A stretch of DNA of 64,000 nt from Streptomyces sp. NBC_00576 (GCF_036345175.1 NZ_CP107780.1:7254001-7318000); one strand, 5' to 3'. Counted from the stretch's first letter, positions 29,656 through 38,985 are shown. Notes: generated by a model not told the origin, from the sequence alone. Numbers and translations are program-made.

Positions 29656-30452
29656 ACCCCCTCGACCGGTCGGCGCCGCAGGCGGTGCAGCCGGTACTTG
29701 AGACGCAGGCGTACGGCGGTGTCGTTCTCGCCGATGTGGACGCGAGGGAGGACATGGACGCCGTTGAGCTGCCCGGGGTCGATCGCGCAGCCGTATCCGT
29801 AACCGGCCGCCCGCACGGCATCGACTGCCCGCTGGTCGACCGTCCCGTACGGATAGCAGAACCCCTCGACCGGAGCACCGCTCAACTCCGAGAGCACCGC
29901 TCTGCTCTCGGCGACCTCGGCGCGCAGCACCTCGTCGTCCGCCTTGGTCAGGTCGACGTGTGTCAGCCCGTGCGACCCGATCTCGACCCCGGCCCCGGCG
30001 ACGGCACGGATGCCGTCCGCCGTGAGCAGCGGCCTGCGCGGGCCCAGCGGATCCCAGGCGTTCTCCCCGCCGAGCCGCCCCGGCAGGACGAAGAGGGTAG
30101 CGCCGCAGTCCCAACGTTCCAGCACCGGAAGGGCGTTGGTGAGGAAGTCGGCGTACCCGTCGTCGAAGGTGAGCCCGACGAGCCCGCGCCCCTCGCCCCG
30201 GGAACGGGCGGCGAGCAGCTCGGCCACGCCGACGCCCCGCAGCCCGTGCCGGTGCAGCCACCGCAGTTGGGCGTCGAGACGCGCGGGCGTGACCGTGATG
30301 CGGTACGGGTCGTCCGAACAGTCGCCCACCGAGTGGTACATCGCCACCCAGGGGACGGAACCGGGGCGGGCGGCTCTTCGGCCGCGGTCAGCGGGCTCGG
30401 TCGCGGCGGCGGGGACGGGGGCGGGCGTGGGTGGGGGTGCGCTTGCGGACAT
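29652..30452 (-). CDS. Polysaccharide deacetylase (NodB/CE4)
   Basis: 266-residue CE4 enzyme with intact catalytic motifs: VAMYHSVGD near the start of the domain, LVGLTFDDGYADFLTNALPVL as motif 1 with both Asp, GSHGLTHVDL as motif 2 with both metal-binding His, and CYPYGTVD as a motif 3 equivalent. It has an Ala/Pro-rich N-terminal leader without a clear signal peptide. It probably removes N-acetyl groups from the operon's glycan or lipid-linked precursor. The start at 30452 overlaps the flippase gene by 65 nt, so a later start is possible. Confidence 0.86.
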   Translation of the reverse strand: MSASAPPPTPAPVPAAATEPADRGRRAARPGSVPWVAMYHSVGDCSDDPYRITVTPARLDAQLRWLHRHGLRGVGVAELLAARSRGEGRGLVGLTFDDGYADFLTNALPVLERWDCGATLFVLPGRLGGENAWDPLGPRRPLLTADGIRAVAGAGVEIGSHGLTHVDLTKADDEVLRAEVAESRAVLSELSGAPVEGFCYPYGTVDQRAVDAVRAAGYGYGCAIDPGQLNGVHVLPRVHIGENDTAVRLRLKYRLHRLRRRPVEGV

Positions 30453-32166
30453 GCGGAAGCCTTCGGGTCATGGAGCGTGCGGAACGGAGTGCGAGAACGA
30501 AGCTCTGCACGGCCTGGGCCCGCATGAGCCGGCCGAGCAGGAAGTAGACGACGGTGACGGCCGCCGTACCGGCGGCGAGTCCCGCCACGGGCCCGTCGAT
30601 CCGGCTGGTCACGAACGACCCCGCGGCCGTCGCGCACACCGCCGCGCGCACCGGCTTGCTCAGCTCGGCCAGCACCAGCCGGGTCCGGATCGGCACACTG
30701 CGCGGACCCATGCCGTACAGCAGCAGGGCGGCCGACAGCGTGATCCCGGCCGCGTTGGCGGCGGCGATCCCGCACACCCCCCACGGACCGACCGTCCACG
30801 CGCCGATCCAGGACGTCGCGACGATGCCCGCGGTCATCGCGGCCAGCGGGTACCAGGTGGGCCGGTTCGAGGAGAAGTACGAGCGGATGAGCGCGCCGAC
30901 CAGCGTGTGCCCGAGCAGCCCGAGCGCGTACACGCGCATCACGATGGCCGTCGCTTCGGTGTCCCGGGCGGTGAACGCACCCCGCTGGAAGAGGAGTTCG
31001 ATGATCTGCGGCGCACAGGCGACCACCGAGGCCGCGCCGAGCAGCACCACCCAGGCGGCCAGCGCGATATCGCGCTCCACCCGGCTGCGGGCCCGCTCGG
31101 TGTCGCCCTCCGCGATCGCCTGCGCGACCACCGGGAAGGTGACCGTGCACAGCATCAGCGACAGCGTCATCGGGATCTGCGCCACCTTCTGCGCGTAGTT
31201 CAGGTGCGAGATGGCCCCGGCGGGGAGGGTGGAGGCGAGGAAACGCTCGATGAGCACCTGCGACTGCCGGGTCAGCGCGAAGAGCAGTACCGGCGCGACG
31301 AGTCCGAACGCCATCGGCGTGCCGGACGTCTCCTCCACCACGATCTCGGCCGGCACGGCCGACCGGCGCCGCCGCAACTGCCGCAGCACGGAGGGCAGTT
31401 GGGTGACGACCATCAGCGCGCCGCCCACCGCCACCCCGACCGCCGCCGAGCGCACCCCCCAGCGCCCGCCCAGCACGAACATCGCCGTGATGATGCCGGT
31501 GTTGTAGGCGACGTAGATCGCCGCGGGAGCCAGGAACCGCCGGTGCGCGCGCAGGGCCGCGCTGCAGTACCCGGCGAGCCCGAAGCTGAACACGCAGGTG
31601 GCGGTGAGGCGGGTGCAGTCCACGGCGAGCGACGGGTCGGGCAGCCCGGGGGCGAGCGCCTCGACCAGGTAGGGAGCGGTGGCGATCAGCAGCGCGCCGA
31701 CCGCCGCGAACGCCAGCGCCAGCCGGGGCAGCGTCGTGGCGACCAGCGCCCGCACCGGATCGCCCGGGGCACCCTGGGCGCGCCGGGCCAGCGCCATGCT
31801 GAACGCCGGGATCAGGACGAAGGCCAGCCCGTCCTCGATGAGCAGCGTCGCCGCGAACTCCGGCACGGTCCACGCGACCAGGAAGGCGTCCGTGTCACTG
31901 CCGGCCCCGAACAGCCGGGCCAGCGACTGGTCCCGGACCAGCCCGAGCAGGGCGCCCGCGACCGAGAGGACGGCCGTGATGAGGGTGGCCTGGGCGAGGA
32001 ACTTCCTGGAAACGGGGGCGAGTTCGGCAGGATCGTTGCAGTCGTTGCCGTTGCTGTCGTCGTAACGCCCTTTGTCTCCGCCTGCCTTCGCGCCCGGCGA
32101 AGCGGCGCGTGCCGCGGGCAGTGTCACCCTGGTCTCTCCCTCGGACCGAGGGGGCTTCGCGGTCAT
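30388..32166 (-). CDS. MurJ/MviN-type lipid-linked oligosaccharide flippase (Wzx role)
   Basis: 592-residue MOP-superfamily membrane protein with about 12-14 hydrophobic segments after a hydrophilic ~50-residue leader. The segment GLVRDQSLARLFGAGSDTDAFLVAWTVPEF is the MurJ/MviN signature, followed by LIPAFSMALAR. In this setting it most likely flips the undecaprenyl-linked repeat unit of the exopolysaccharide. ATG at 32166 overlaps the ligase stop (ATGA). MurJ for peptidoglycan is normally near the dnaA region, so this is judged to be a dedicated paralogue. Confidence 0.87.
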   Translation of the reverse strand: MTAKPPRSEGETRVTLPAARAASPGAKAGGDKGRYDDSNGNDCNDPAELAPVSRKFLAQATLITAVLSVAGALLGLVRDQSLARLFGAGSDTDAFLVAWTVPEFAATLLIEDGLAFVLIPAFSMALARRAQGAPGDPVRALVATTLPRLALAFAAVGALLIATAPYLVEALAPGLPDPSLAVDCTRLTATCVFSFGLAGYCSAALRAHRRFLAPAAIYVAYNTGIITAMFVLGGRWGVRSAAVGVAVGGALMVVTQLPSVLRQLRRRRSAVPAEIVVEETSGTPMAFGLVAPVLLFALTRQSQVLIERFLASTLPAGAISHLNYAQKVAQIPMTLSLMLCTVTFPVVAQAIAEGDTERARSRVERDIALAAWVVLLGAASVVACAPQIIELLFQRGAFTARDTEATAIVMRVYALGLLGHTLVGALIRSYFSSNRPTWYPLAAMTAGIVATSWIGAWTVGPWGVCGIAAANAAGITLSAALLLYGMGPRSVPIRTRLVLAELSKPVRAAVCATAAGSFVTSRIDGPVAGLAAGTAAVTVVYFLLGRLMRAQAVQSFVLALRSARSMTRRLPHVRKRTPTHARPRPRRRDRAR

Positions 32167-33503
32167 CGTGCCGAGGCCGCGGGCATGTCGTCGCCACCGA
32201 CGAGGGCCCACCAGGCGACGAACCCGAAGACGACGGCGGTCAGCACGGTCGCGGGTCCGCCGATGTCGGCGTACAGGAAGTCGATCAACTGCCAGATCAG
32301 CAGCCCGCAGGCGGCGAGCGCACAGTCGAGCCCGTCACCGGACGCCGACCGCCGGGCCCGCACCAGCCCCCGAAGGCCGCACACCAGCAGTGCCAGCCAG
32401 CTGCCCCCGAGGGCCAGCAGCCCGATGAGGCCCTGCTCGCTGAGCACCAGCAGGTACATGTTGTGCGGGGACAGCAGCGGCTGCTTGCGGTACGCGGCGC
32501 CCGCGCCCTCCGTGTCGCTGCCCGAGGACAGGGCCAACGAGGCGTGTCCGTCGCGGTGTTCGGGGAAACCCTTCAACCCGACGCCGGTGAGCGGGTGTTC
32601 GCTCCACATGTCGGTCGCCGCCGCCCACATCGTGTACCGGTCGGTTACCGACTGGTCGGGTGCGTCCGTGACTTGGCCGATGCTGCTGATCCGCTCCTGG
32701 AGCATCGCCGAACCGAGGCCGAGGCCACCGACCAGGATTACCGCCGAGGCGATCACCACCGCACCGACCTTCAGCGCGCGCCGCATCCCGGCCAGCACCA
32801 GCTGCAGCGTGCAGGCCGCCGCCGTGGCGATCCACGCGCCCCGGCTGAAGGAGACGGCGAGCGGGGCGAGGAGCACCAGGGCGCAGCCGGCGGCGACGGC
32901 CCGCTGCCGGGCGGCGGTCGCCCCGAGCGCCAGCCCCACCGCGCACATCAGCCCGAAGGCCACCACGGTCGCCATGCCCATCACATCGGCGGGCCCGAAG
33001 GTGCCCACCGCCCGGATCTCCGCGCCCTGGTAGGAGGCGCCGGTCCCGGTCACGAACTGGTGCACCCCGACCGCCCCCTGGAACAGGGCGAAGGCGACGA
33101 ACGCCCAGGCCAGCACCCGGAAGTCGCGCCGGTCCCGGACCAGCAGCACCACGGACGCCGGGACCAGCACGAAGATCTGGAGGTAACGCCCCAGGCCCCC
33201 GATCCCGGCGGCGGGCGAGGACGCCCCGACGGCCGCGACCGCGAGCCCGACCACGGGCAGCCCGAGCACCACGGCGGCCGTACGGGACAGAGGGCGCCGC
33301 CGTTCCCGTAGGAGCCGGATCGCGCAGTAGAGGACCACGAGCCCGGAGACCGCGTCGGCCGGGGTCGCCCCGCCGTCGGTGCCCTGCGCGGCGGGCAGCG
33401 CGAGCAGGGCGATCACCAGGATCACGGGTAGGAGCGGAGCGAAGGCCGCGACGTACGCGAAGGGCGCTCGGCGCGGCAACGTCAGCGCGGGGCTGTGGCT
33501 CAC
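32163..33503 (-). CDS. O-antigen ligase/polymerase-like membrane protein (Wzy role)
   Basis: 446-residue polytopic membrane protein with about 11 segments. It has the WaaL/Wzy-type periplasmic loop MWAAATDMWSEHPLTGVGLKGFP and, after it, PHNMYLLVLSEQGLIGLLALGG, the conserved region that holds the catalytic His and Arg. It should polymerise or ligate flipped repeat units outside the membrane. GTG at 33503 lies five nt after the sugar-transferase stop; upstream in-frame starts would overlap that gene. Confidence 0.86.
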   Translation of the reverse strand: MSHSPALTLPRRAPFAYVAAFAPLLPVILVIALLALPAAQGTDGGATPADAVSGLVVLYCAIRLLRERRRPLSRTAAVVLGLPVVGLAVAAVGASSPAAGIGGLGRYLQIFVLVPASVVLLVRDRRDFRVLAWAFVAFALFQGAVGVHQFVTGTGASYQGAEIRAVGTFGPADVMGMATVVAFGLMCAVGLALGATAARQRAVAAGCALVLLAPLAVSFSRGAWIATAAACTLQLVLAGMRRALKVGAVVIASAVILVGGLGLGSAMLQERISSIGQVTDAPDQSVTDRYTMWAAATDMWSEHPLTGVGLKGFPEHRDGHASLALSSGSDTEGAGAAYRKQPLLSPHNMYLLVLSEQGLIGLLALGGSWLALLVCGLRGLVRARRSASGDGLDCALAACGLLIWQLIDFLYADIGGPATVLTAVVFGFVAWWALVGGDDMPAASAR

Positions 33504-33508
33504 TGCGC

Positions 33509-34957
33509 TCAACTTCCTGTCGGGCGGACGAGCGTGGCGGCGGTGCGCAGCAGGATGCAGATGTCCTGCCACAGCGACCAGTTGTCGATGTACGCGTTGT
33601 CGAACCGGCAGCGGTCCTCGATCGAGGTGTCACCGCGCAGCCCGTGGATCTGGGCGAGCCCGGTGATCCCGGTCTGCATCCGGTGGCGGGCCGCGTAGCC
33701 CGGGTAGGTCTGGCTGAACTTGGCGACGAAGTACGGGCGTTCGGGCCTCGGGCCGACCAGGCTCATATCGCCCCAGAGGACGTTCCACAGCTGGAGGAGT
33801 TCGTCCAGCGAGGTGCGGCGCAGAAAGCGGCAGAACCAGTTCATGCGCCGTTCGTCGGCGACGCTCCAGCGGGTCGCCGCCTCCATCTCGTCGACCGGGC
33901 GGTGGGTGCGGAACTTGAGGAGGGTGAAGGGGCGCCCGTCCATGCCGATGCGCTCCTGCTTGAAGACCACCCCCCGCCCGCCGGTCAGCCGCAGTACCAC
34001 CGCGCACAGCAGCAGCGCCGGCGAGAACAGCAGGAGAAGAGTGCCCGAGACCAGGACGTCGAGCAGCCGCTTGCCGAGGCTGCCCGGCCGGTCCGGCACC
34101 ATCGCGAGCCGTCGGCAGGAGAACCCGGCGAGCCGTTCGGCGCTCTCGTAGGAGGGCGACTCGGCGTCGATCTCCCACACCGTGCAGCCCGACTCGGCCA
34201 ACGCCCTCAGCAGCGGCCCCTGTTCGGCCCGTACGGAGGGATGGACGGCGAGCACGGCCCGGACGCCGTTCTGGATCAGTGCCCGCTGTACCTCCTCGCC
34301 GGTGGTCAGCACGGGCAGGCCCGCGATGCCGTCCGGGTGGTCGGTGATGAGCCCCACCGGCCGTACTCCGCACGCCGGGTGGCGAAGGAACGCGGCGGCC
34401 ACGCGCCGGGCGGTGCCGGTCGGGCCGATGACGAGGGCCGTGTGCGGGCGGCGCAGCAGCGTCCGGCGCCGCAGCCGGTGGACGGTCCCGCGCCCGACGG
34501 CACTCGTCGCCGCCTGTACCGCGCAGCCCAGGACGAGGGTGCGCGCGGACAGCGCGTCAGCGGGCGCGAACGCCCCGACCACGGCGGCCAGAGCCAGCCA
34601 GCCCATCGCGATCCGGCCACAGACGGCGGGCAGTTCGTCGAGGAAGGCGGGCACGGACTCGGGCCGGTAGAGCGAAGCGCGCGTGTTCAGCACCACCACA
34701 CCGAGCAGCAGCGCGCAGACGAGGAGGGGGTGTCGCTGGGGCTCGGTCAGTGCCAGGGCGCCGAGCAGAGCGGCGGCGCTGTCGACGACGAGCAGCGGCA
34801 GCGGGGAGGCCGGCCGGGGCGCGGGGCGCCGGCCGGCCGGGAATCTGAAGCCGTCGGCCGACCCGCGGGGCGGATGGACCGAGACGGCCGATACGGTCGC
34901 GAATCCGTGTTCCCGCGGCCTTCCGCCGGGGGACGGGACGGTACTTTCCGCAGTCAC
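33509..34957 (-). CDS. Polyprenyl-phosphate sugar-1-phosphate transferase (priming enzyme)
   Basis: 482-residue WcaJ/WbaP/CpsE-type protein. The N-terminal half has hydrophobic segments and a CoA-binding-like Rossmann region (ALVIGPTGTARRVAAAFL). The C-terminal catalytic domain begins KRLLDVLVSGTLLLLFSPALLL and contains VVFKQERIGMDGRPFTLLKFRT, RRTSLDELLQLWNVLWGDMSLVGPRPE and TGITGLAQIHG, the signature of the phosphoglycosyl transferase family. It attaches the first sugar-1-phosphate to undecaprenyl phosphate and so starts each repeat unit. GTG start overlaps the preceding GT4 stop (GTGA). Confidence 0.9.
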   Translation of the reverse strand: MTAESTVPSPGGRPREHGFATVSAVSVHPPRGSADGFRFPAGRRPAPRPASPLPLLVVDSAAALLGALALTEPQRHPLLVCALLLGVVVLNTRASLYRPESVPAFLDELPAVCGRIAMGWLALAAVVGAFAPADALSARTLVLGCAVQAATSAVGRGTVHRLRRRTLLRRPHTALVIGPTGTARRVAAAFLRHPACGVRPVGLITDHPDGIAGLPVLTTGEEVQRALIQNGVRAVLAVHPSVRAEQGPLLRALAESGCTVWEIDAESPSYESAERLAGFSCRRLAMVPDRPGSLGKRLLDVLVSGTLLLLFSPALLLCAVVLRLTGGRGVVFKQERIGMDGRPFTLLKFRTHRPVDEMEAATRWSVADERRMNWFCRFLRRTSLDELLQLWNVLWGDMSLVGPRPERPYFVAKFSQTYPGYAARHRMQTGITGLAQIHGLRGDTSIEDRCRFDNAYIDNWSLWQDICILLRTAATLVRPTGS

Positions 34958-36135
34958 GAGTGGATGGACTCCCTGTACTCGGCGCGCACGGGCCGCACGG
35001 CGTGCGCGGTGATCAGCTCGCGGTACACGTCCGCGACGGCCTCGGCGGTGTGCCGTACGTCGTGCGCGGACAGGACGTGCCGGCGCCCCAGCTGCCCCAG
35101 CGACTCACGCAGCGGCGGGTCGAGCAGCAGTTCGGAGACGGTCCCGGCGAGCGCGGTGGGGTTCTCGGCCGGCACCAGACAGCGCGGTGCGAGAGCGGCG
35201 GGCAGACTCTCGCGCCCGCCGTCCACGTCGGTGACGACCACCGGCCGCCCGCAGGCCATCGCCTCCAGCGGCGCCAGCGCCATGCCCTCCCATCGGGAGG
35301 GCAGGACGACCAGATCGGCGGCCCGGTACCAGGGGACCGCATCGGCGACGGCCCCCGCGAACAGCACGGAGTCCGGGGCGAGAGCCCGCAGCCGCCCGGC
35401 GTCCGGCCCGTCGCCGACGAGCACGAGCCGCGCCCCTGGCACCCGCTCCGCGACCTCGCCCCACGCCCGGAGCAGCACGTCCTGCCCCTTCTGCCGGCAC
35501 AACCGCCCCACGCACACGACGAGCGGAGCGGCCGGATCGACGTCCGCGAGCAGCGGATTCCCGGCCCGTACGGGGGCCGCGGCAGCCGGGTGGAAGCGCT
35601 CGGTGTCGATCCCGTTCGGGATCACCCGCCACTGCCCGGCGACCCCGGCGCGTTCCCCGGTCGCCCGTTCGGCGTCGCTCACGCACACCACCCGGGAGGC
35701 CCAACGCGCTCCCCACCGCTCCCACTTGAGCGCCAGCGCCGCAGTGGGTCCGCCGACCGCCTCGAACGACCAGGCGTGCGGCTGGAACACGGTCGCCACC
35801 CGCCCCCGTACCGCCAGCCGGGCGGCGAGCCCGGCCTTCGCGCTGTGCGCGTGCACGACATCGGGCCGCACCGCCCCGACCACCCGCCGAAGCCGCCGCA
35901 CCTCCCCGACGATCGAGGGCCCCGGCGCGCGCGTCGCGTGCCAGGGGCGTACGTCGGCACCGAGCGCCCGCAGCCGCGCGGGGAGGTCACCGCCGTCCGG
36001 GCAGGCGACCGTGACGTGCAGACCTGCGGCGAGCTGGGCCCGCGCCAGGTCCGTCACGACCCGGGCGGCTCCGCCGTCCACCGGCTGGGTGACGTGCAGG
36101 ACCCGTGGCCGGGGGTCGGGTGCGATCAGTTGCAT
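34954..36135 (-). CDS. Glycosyltransferase family 4
   Basis: 393-residue GT-B enzyme: VLHVTQPVDGGAARVVTDLARAQ at the N-terminus, VVHAHSAKAGLAARLA, the hinge VIPNGIDTERFHP, and the nucleotide-sugar site CVGRLCRQKGQDVLLRAW with PSRWEGMALAPLEAMACGRPVV (EX7E). It has no signal peptide and acts at the cytosolic membrane face. It is followed without gap by the priming transferase and lies 45 nt after the DUF3344-like gene. Confidence 0.88.
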   Translation of the reverse strand: MQLIAPDPRPRVLHVTQPVDGGAARVVTDLARAQLAAGLHVTVACPDGGDLPARLRALGADVRPWHATRAPGPSIVGEVRRLRRVVGAVRPDVVHAHSAKAGLAARLAVRGRVATVFQPHAWSFEAVGGPTAALALKWERWGARWASRVVCVSDAERATGERAGVAGQWRVIPNGIDTERFHPAAAAPVRAGNPLLADVDPAAPLVVCVGRLCRQKGQDVLLRAWGEVAERVPGARLVLVGDGPDAGRLRALAPDSVLFAGAVADAVPWYRAADLVVLPSRWEGMALAPLEAMACGRPVVVTDVDGGRESLPAALAPRCLVPAENPTALAGTVSELLLDPPLRESLGQLGRRHVLSAHDVRHTAEAVADVYRELITAHAVRPVRAEYRESIHS

Positions 36136-36180
36136 GCGCGGTTTCCTCGCTCGCGGGTGGCGGTGCCGGACGCACCTCGG

Positions 36181-37314
36181 CTATTGCCGGGCGTCGACGG
36201 CCACGAAAAGTGCGCCGGACCACGCCGCGTCCCGCTGGGAAACGAGCCGGAAGGCCAGCTGGTCACCACCGCTCCGCAGCGCCGTACCCAGTTCGAACAC
36301 GTCGGAGTCGTAGCCGAGGGTGTTCGCGTACGCCGGAACGCGCTCCGGGACGGCTGGGCCGATCGTGGAATTCAGCACGTCGTCGAGGGGATTGGCCGCG
36401 TCCCCGAGCGCGGTTGTGCGCCCTGCGACGGACACCGTCAGGGAGTCGCCGGCGCTGCCACGGTCCCCGTTGTAGGCGACCAGACCGGCGCGCCCGTTCG
36501 CGCCCGCCGGGAACGGGAGTTCGGCCAACCGGACCAACGGACCGTCACCCGTCTGCTCCCCCAGAGCGTCGAACCCGTCCCACACGGCGAGGTGCCGCAG
36601 CGGCTCCGCCGCGTTCTCGTACGCCACGACCAGCGTCCAGCCGCCCCAGGCCCCGGCCGCCGAATTCCCCATCGCCACATTGATCTGCGCGACCGTGTAC
36701 AGCCCCGAACCGCTCTCCCGGACCAGCTTGGTGACATCGGCGGAGGCCTGGAACGCGTCGGCGCCGTGCGCCACCCGGTGGCCGACGACCGAGTCCGCGA
36801 GCAGCTCCTTGTACTGGCCGCCGGGCTCGGCGATCAGTACCCGCCCGTTGTCCTTCGGCGGCTTCTGCTCACCGACCATGAGATTGCCGCCCCAGTACAG
36901 CCGCGCGTACGAGACCTGGCTGCCCTGGGGCACCCGGACCTCCGCCCGGCTGGAGTTGTATGTGTGGGGATCGCTGTCGACGTCGACGTAGAACATGTCG
37001 AAGTCACCGTTGACCGCGGCCTTGGCGGCGCCTGTTCCAGCCGTGAGGTTCTCGCCCTGGCGGACGCCGGCGCAGGTCCCGAGGGTGGTGCGGCAGCTGA
37101 TGGACGCGTTGGCCGCGCGGACGATCCCGCCGTGCTGGAGCACGCGGTAGCGCTGGGCGAACGCGAGGCGCTCCGCCTCCGGCTCCTTCTCTTTGCCGGA
37201 CTCCGTGCCGACGGGCGGCTCGGCCGTCGCCGTCCCTCCCGGAGTCCAGATCGCGGCGAGGGCAAAGACGCCCACCATCGCACGGCGCAGCAGAAGGCCC
37301 GGGGAAATACGCAT
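36181..37314 (-). CDS. Secreted DUF3344-like protein, first gene of the polysaccharide operon
   Basis: 377-residue protein with a signal peptide (LLRRAMVGVFALAAIWTPGGTATA). The mature part has FAQRYRVLQHGGIVRAANAS, DFDMFYVDVDSDPHTYNSSRAEVRVP, YARLYWGGNL and GAWGGWTLVVAYEN, which I recognise as the DUF3344-type group of actinobacterial secreted proteins; molecular function is not known to me. ATG at 37314 has GAAAGGG upstream. It lies 45 nt before the GT4 gene, so it is probably co-transcribed with the glycan genes and may be a surface adhesin or matrix protein. Confidence 0.75.
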   Translation of the reverse strand: MRISPGLLLRRAMVGVFALAAIWTPGGTATAEPPVGTESGKEKEPEAERLAFAQRYRVLQHGGIVRAANASISCRTTLGTCAGVRQGENLTAGTGAAKAAVNGDFDMFYVDVDSDPHTYNSSRAEVRVPQGSQVSYARLYWGGNLMVGEQKPPKDNGRVLIAEPGGQYKELLADSVVGHRVAHGADAFQASADVTKLVRESGSGLYTVAQINVAMGNSAAGAWGGWTLVVAYENAAEPLRHLAVWDGFDALGEQTGDGPLVRLAELPFPAGANGRAGLVAYNGDRGSAGDSLTVSVAGRTTALGDAANPLDDVLNSTIGPAVPERVPAYANTLGYDSDVFELGTALRSGGDQLAFRLVSQRDAAWSGALFVAVDARQ

Positions 37315-37568
37315 GACCGGCGTTGCCCTTTCGGGAAAAGGTCGTGGACCGACGGGGAGACGGAAAATCTGGAGATCACTTGGGTGCCGCATGCGCTCCC
37401 GGTCTGCTTCGAGCGACGGATTCCGGGTGGCAGTCGGCCTTTTGGGTGTATTTGGGGCGGCTGGTAGAAGGTGAGTAACTCTAGCCGCTATGCGTATTTG
37501 TTGGTGATTCATGCCGACTGTGTCGTAATCGTGCAGCCGGGCGATTCGAGAGATCACCCCATTGGCGG

Positions 37569-37596
37569 CACAACCCGGACGCGTGCCGCGCGTTGA
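37569..37596 (+). promoter_or_regulatory. BldN-like promoter of chaplin 2
   Basis: CACAAC (37569-37574), 16-nt spacer, CGTTGA (37591-37596): 4/6 and 6/6 to CGTAAC-N16-CGTTGA, 60 nt before the chaplin ATG. The 37315-37655 gap otherwise shows only the leader of the divergent operon and no gene. Confidence 0.6.
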
Positions 37597-37655
37597 CACA
37601 GCGTCGGGCATCCCCGCCCGGATGTTTTGTGACAACTCCCAAGGAGCACTTCTCC

Positions 37656-37895
37656 ATGTCGCGTATCGCGAAGGGCCTCGCCCTTTCTTCCGTTGCCGTC
37701 GCCGCCGTGGCGGGTACCGCCGGTGTTGCCGCCGCCGACAGCGACGCGCACGCCGCCGCTGCCCACTCCCCGGGCGTCCTGTCGGGCAACGTCCTGCAGG
37801 TCCCGATCCACATCCCGGTCAACATCTGCGGCAACACCATCAGCGCTGCCGGTCTGCTGAACCCGGCGTTCGGCAACACCTGCGTCAACGACTGA
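37656..37895 (+). CDS. Short chaplin 2
   Basis: 79-residue short chaplin: signal peptide (SRIAKGLALSSVAVAAVAGTAGVAAA), then HSPGVLSGNVLQVPIHIPVN, ICGNTISAAGLLNPAFGN and TCVND. Two Cys conserved. ATG at 37656 follows AAGGAGCAC. It sits at the right edge of the polysaccharide locus, as chaplin 1 sits at its left edge. A GC hairpin follows the stop. Confidence 0.95.
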   Translation: MSRIAKGLALSSVAVAAVAGTAGVAAADSDAHAAAAHSPGVLSGNVLQVPIHIPVNICGNTISAAGLLNPAFGNTCVND

Positions 37896-37921
37896 CATCA
37901 GTCGGCGCGAACCCTTCTGCT

Positions 37922-37950
37922 GGCCGCTCTCCCTTCAGGGGAGGGCGGCC
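37922..37950 (+). terminator. Hairpin terminator of chaplin 2
   Basis: 12-bp stem GGCCGCTCTCCC (37922-37933) / GGGAGGGCGGCC (37939-37950) with one G-U pair and loop TTCAG; no T-run. Confidence 0.7.
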
Positions 37951-38169
37951 GGTTCGCGTTTCCGGCGTTTGCCCCGAATGGCGGGCCGGGCGATCTACTC
38001 GACGGGCGGGCCTCGACACATGGCCTCACCAGGGACGACGTACCCGACCTGCCCGACGGACCGTCACTTTGCGCGCGCGACCGGTTGCAGATGGCAACGG
38101 TGGATCGGACGGTGGATTCGAGCGGACACACCGTTCGACACCCCAACCGCACCATCGAAAGGAACTTCC

Positions 38170-38985
38170 ATGCGTGCTTTGCCCGCACGGCGTATCGCGT
38201 CCACCGCACTCTGCGCCACCCTCCTCGTCGGAATAGGCGCACAGACCGCCCTGGCGGCCGACGGCGACGCGGCCCGCGAGCGCGGCCACGCGGCTTCCCA
38301 GGCGCCCGTCCCCAACGCCGACGCGCTCCTCGCGCAGGTCAAGTCGCTGGGAGACCTGGGCGGCGTAGTGAAACCCGTCACCGATCTGACGAACGCCGTA
38401 CTCAAGGCGGACAACGGCCAGTTGCCGCTGGACGAGGCGACGAAGCTGACCGACGCAGTGAAGGAGGCCATCGCCGCTGCCGCGGCCGCACCGGCACCGG
38501 CCACTCCGCCGGTGTCCCTGCCGGCGACCCCGGAGGCTCCGGCCACTCCGGCGGTGCCGGCGACCCCGGAGGCCCCGGCCACTCCGGCGGTGCCCACGAC
38601 CCCGGAGGCTCCGGCCACTCCGGCAATGCCGACGACCCCTGACCTCCCGGCGAAGCCCGCGCTGCCTGTCGTCTCCACGCTTCCGGCGCCACTCAAGGGT
38701 GCCAAGGCGGTCAAGGGCCCGCTCGACATCAAGGCCGACGCGCTCGTAGCGCTGCAGAAGTCGGTCGACGCGCTGCTCAAGGCGGTCACGTCCGGCGATG
38801 CCGCGAACGTCGTCCCGGCCGTCACCGACGTGCTGACGAACCTAGTCGGCTTCGTCGCCGCCACCCTGCTCGGCGGCGAGCTGCCGGCGCCGGAGCTGGC
38901 GGGTCTGCCGCCGCTGCCGAAGCTGCCGGCGGAGGCGCCCAAACTGCCGGACGCGGTGCCGCCCCTGACGGTGCCGGCCCGCTAG
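38170..38985 (+). CDS. Secreted Pro/Ala-rich repeat protein of unknown function
   Basis: 271-residue exported protein. Signal peptide RRIASTALCATLLVGIGAQTALA, a helical segment (ADALLAQVKSLGDLGGVVKPVTDLTNAV), a Pro-rich repeat of three 12-residue units TPEAPATPAVPA with a degenerate fourth, a second helical segment and a C-terminus alternating LPPLPKLP. No known domain recognised. ATG at 38170 behind GAAAGGAAC. The position among chaplins and other exported proteins suggests a cell-envelope or sheath role, but this is inference. Confidence 0.75.
   Translation: MRALPARRIASTALCATLLVGIGAQTALAADGDAARERGHAASQAPVPNADALLAQVKSLGDLGGVVKPVTDLTNAVLKADNGQLPLDEATKLTDAVKEAIAAAAAAPAPATPPVSLPATPEAPATPAVPATPEAPATPAVPTTPEAPATPAMPTTPDLPAKPALPVVSTLPAPLKGAKAVKGPLDIKADALVALQKSVDALLKAVTSGDAANVVPAVTDVLTNLVGFVAATLLGGELPAPELAGLPPLPKLPAEAPKLPDAVPPLTVPAR
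38527..38634 (+). repeat. 36-bp coding repeat, three units
   Basis: Three 36-bp units starting at 38527, 38563 and 38599 encode TPEAPATPAVPA-type dodecapeptides; a degenerate fourth follows. Confidence 0.88.

Noticed and set aside
30388..32166. Flippase considered as the housekeeping MurJ
   Set aside because: It is embedded in and coupled to a polysaccharide operon, whereas housekeeping murJ is normally near the chromosome origin genes; a dedicated Wzx role is more likely.
29944..33033. Roughly 1000-codon plus-strand frame across the polysaccharide operon
   Set aside because: It crosses three clear minus-strand genes, is low-complexity (Arg/Gly/Pro/His-rich) and has no recognisable domain.
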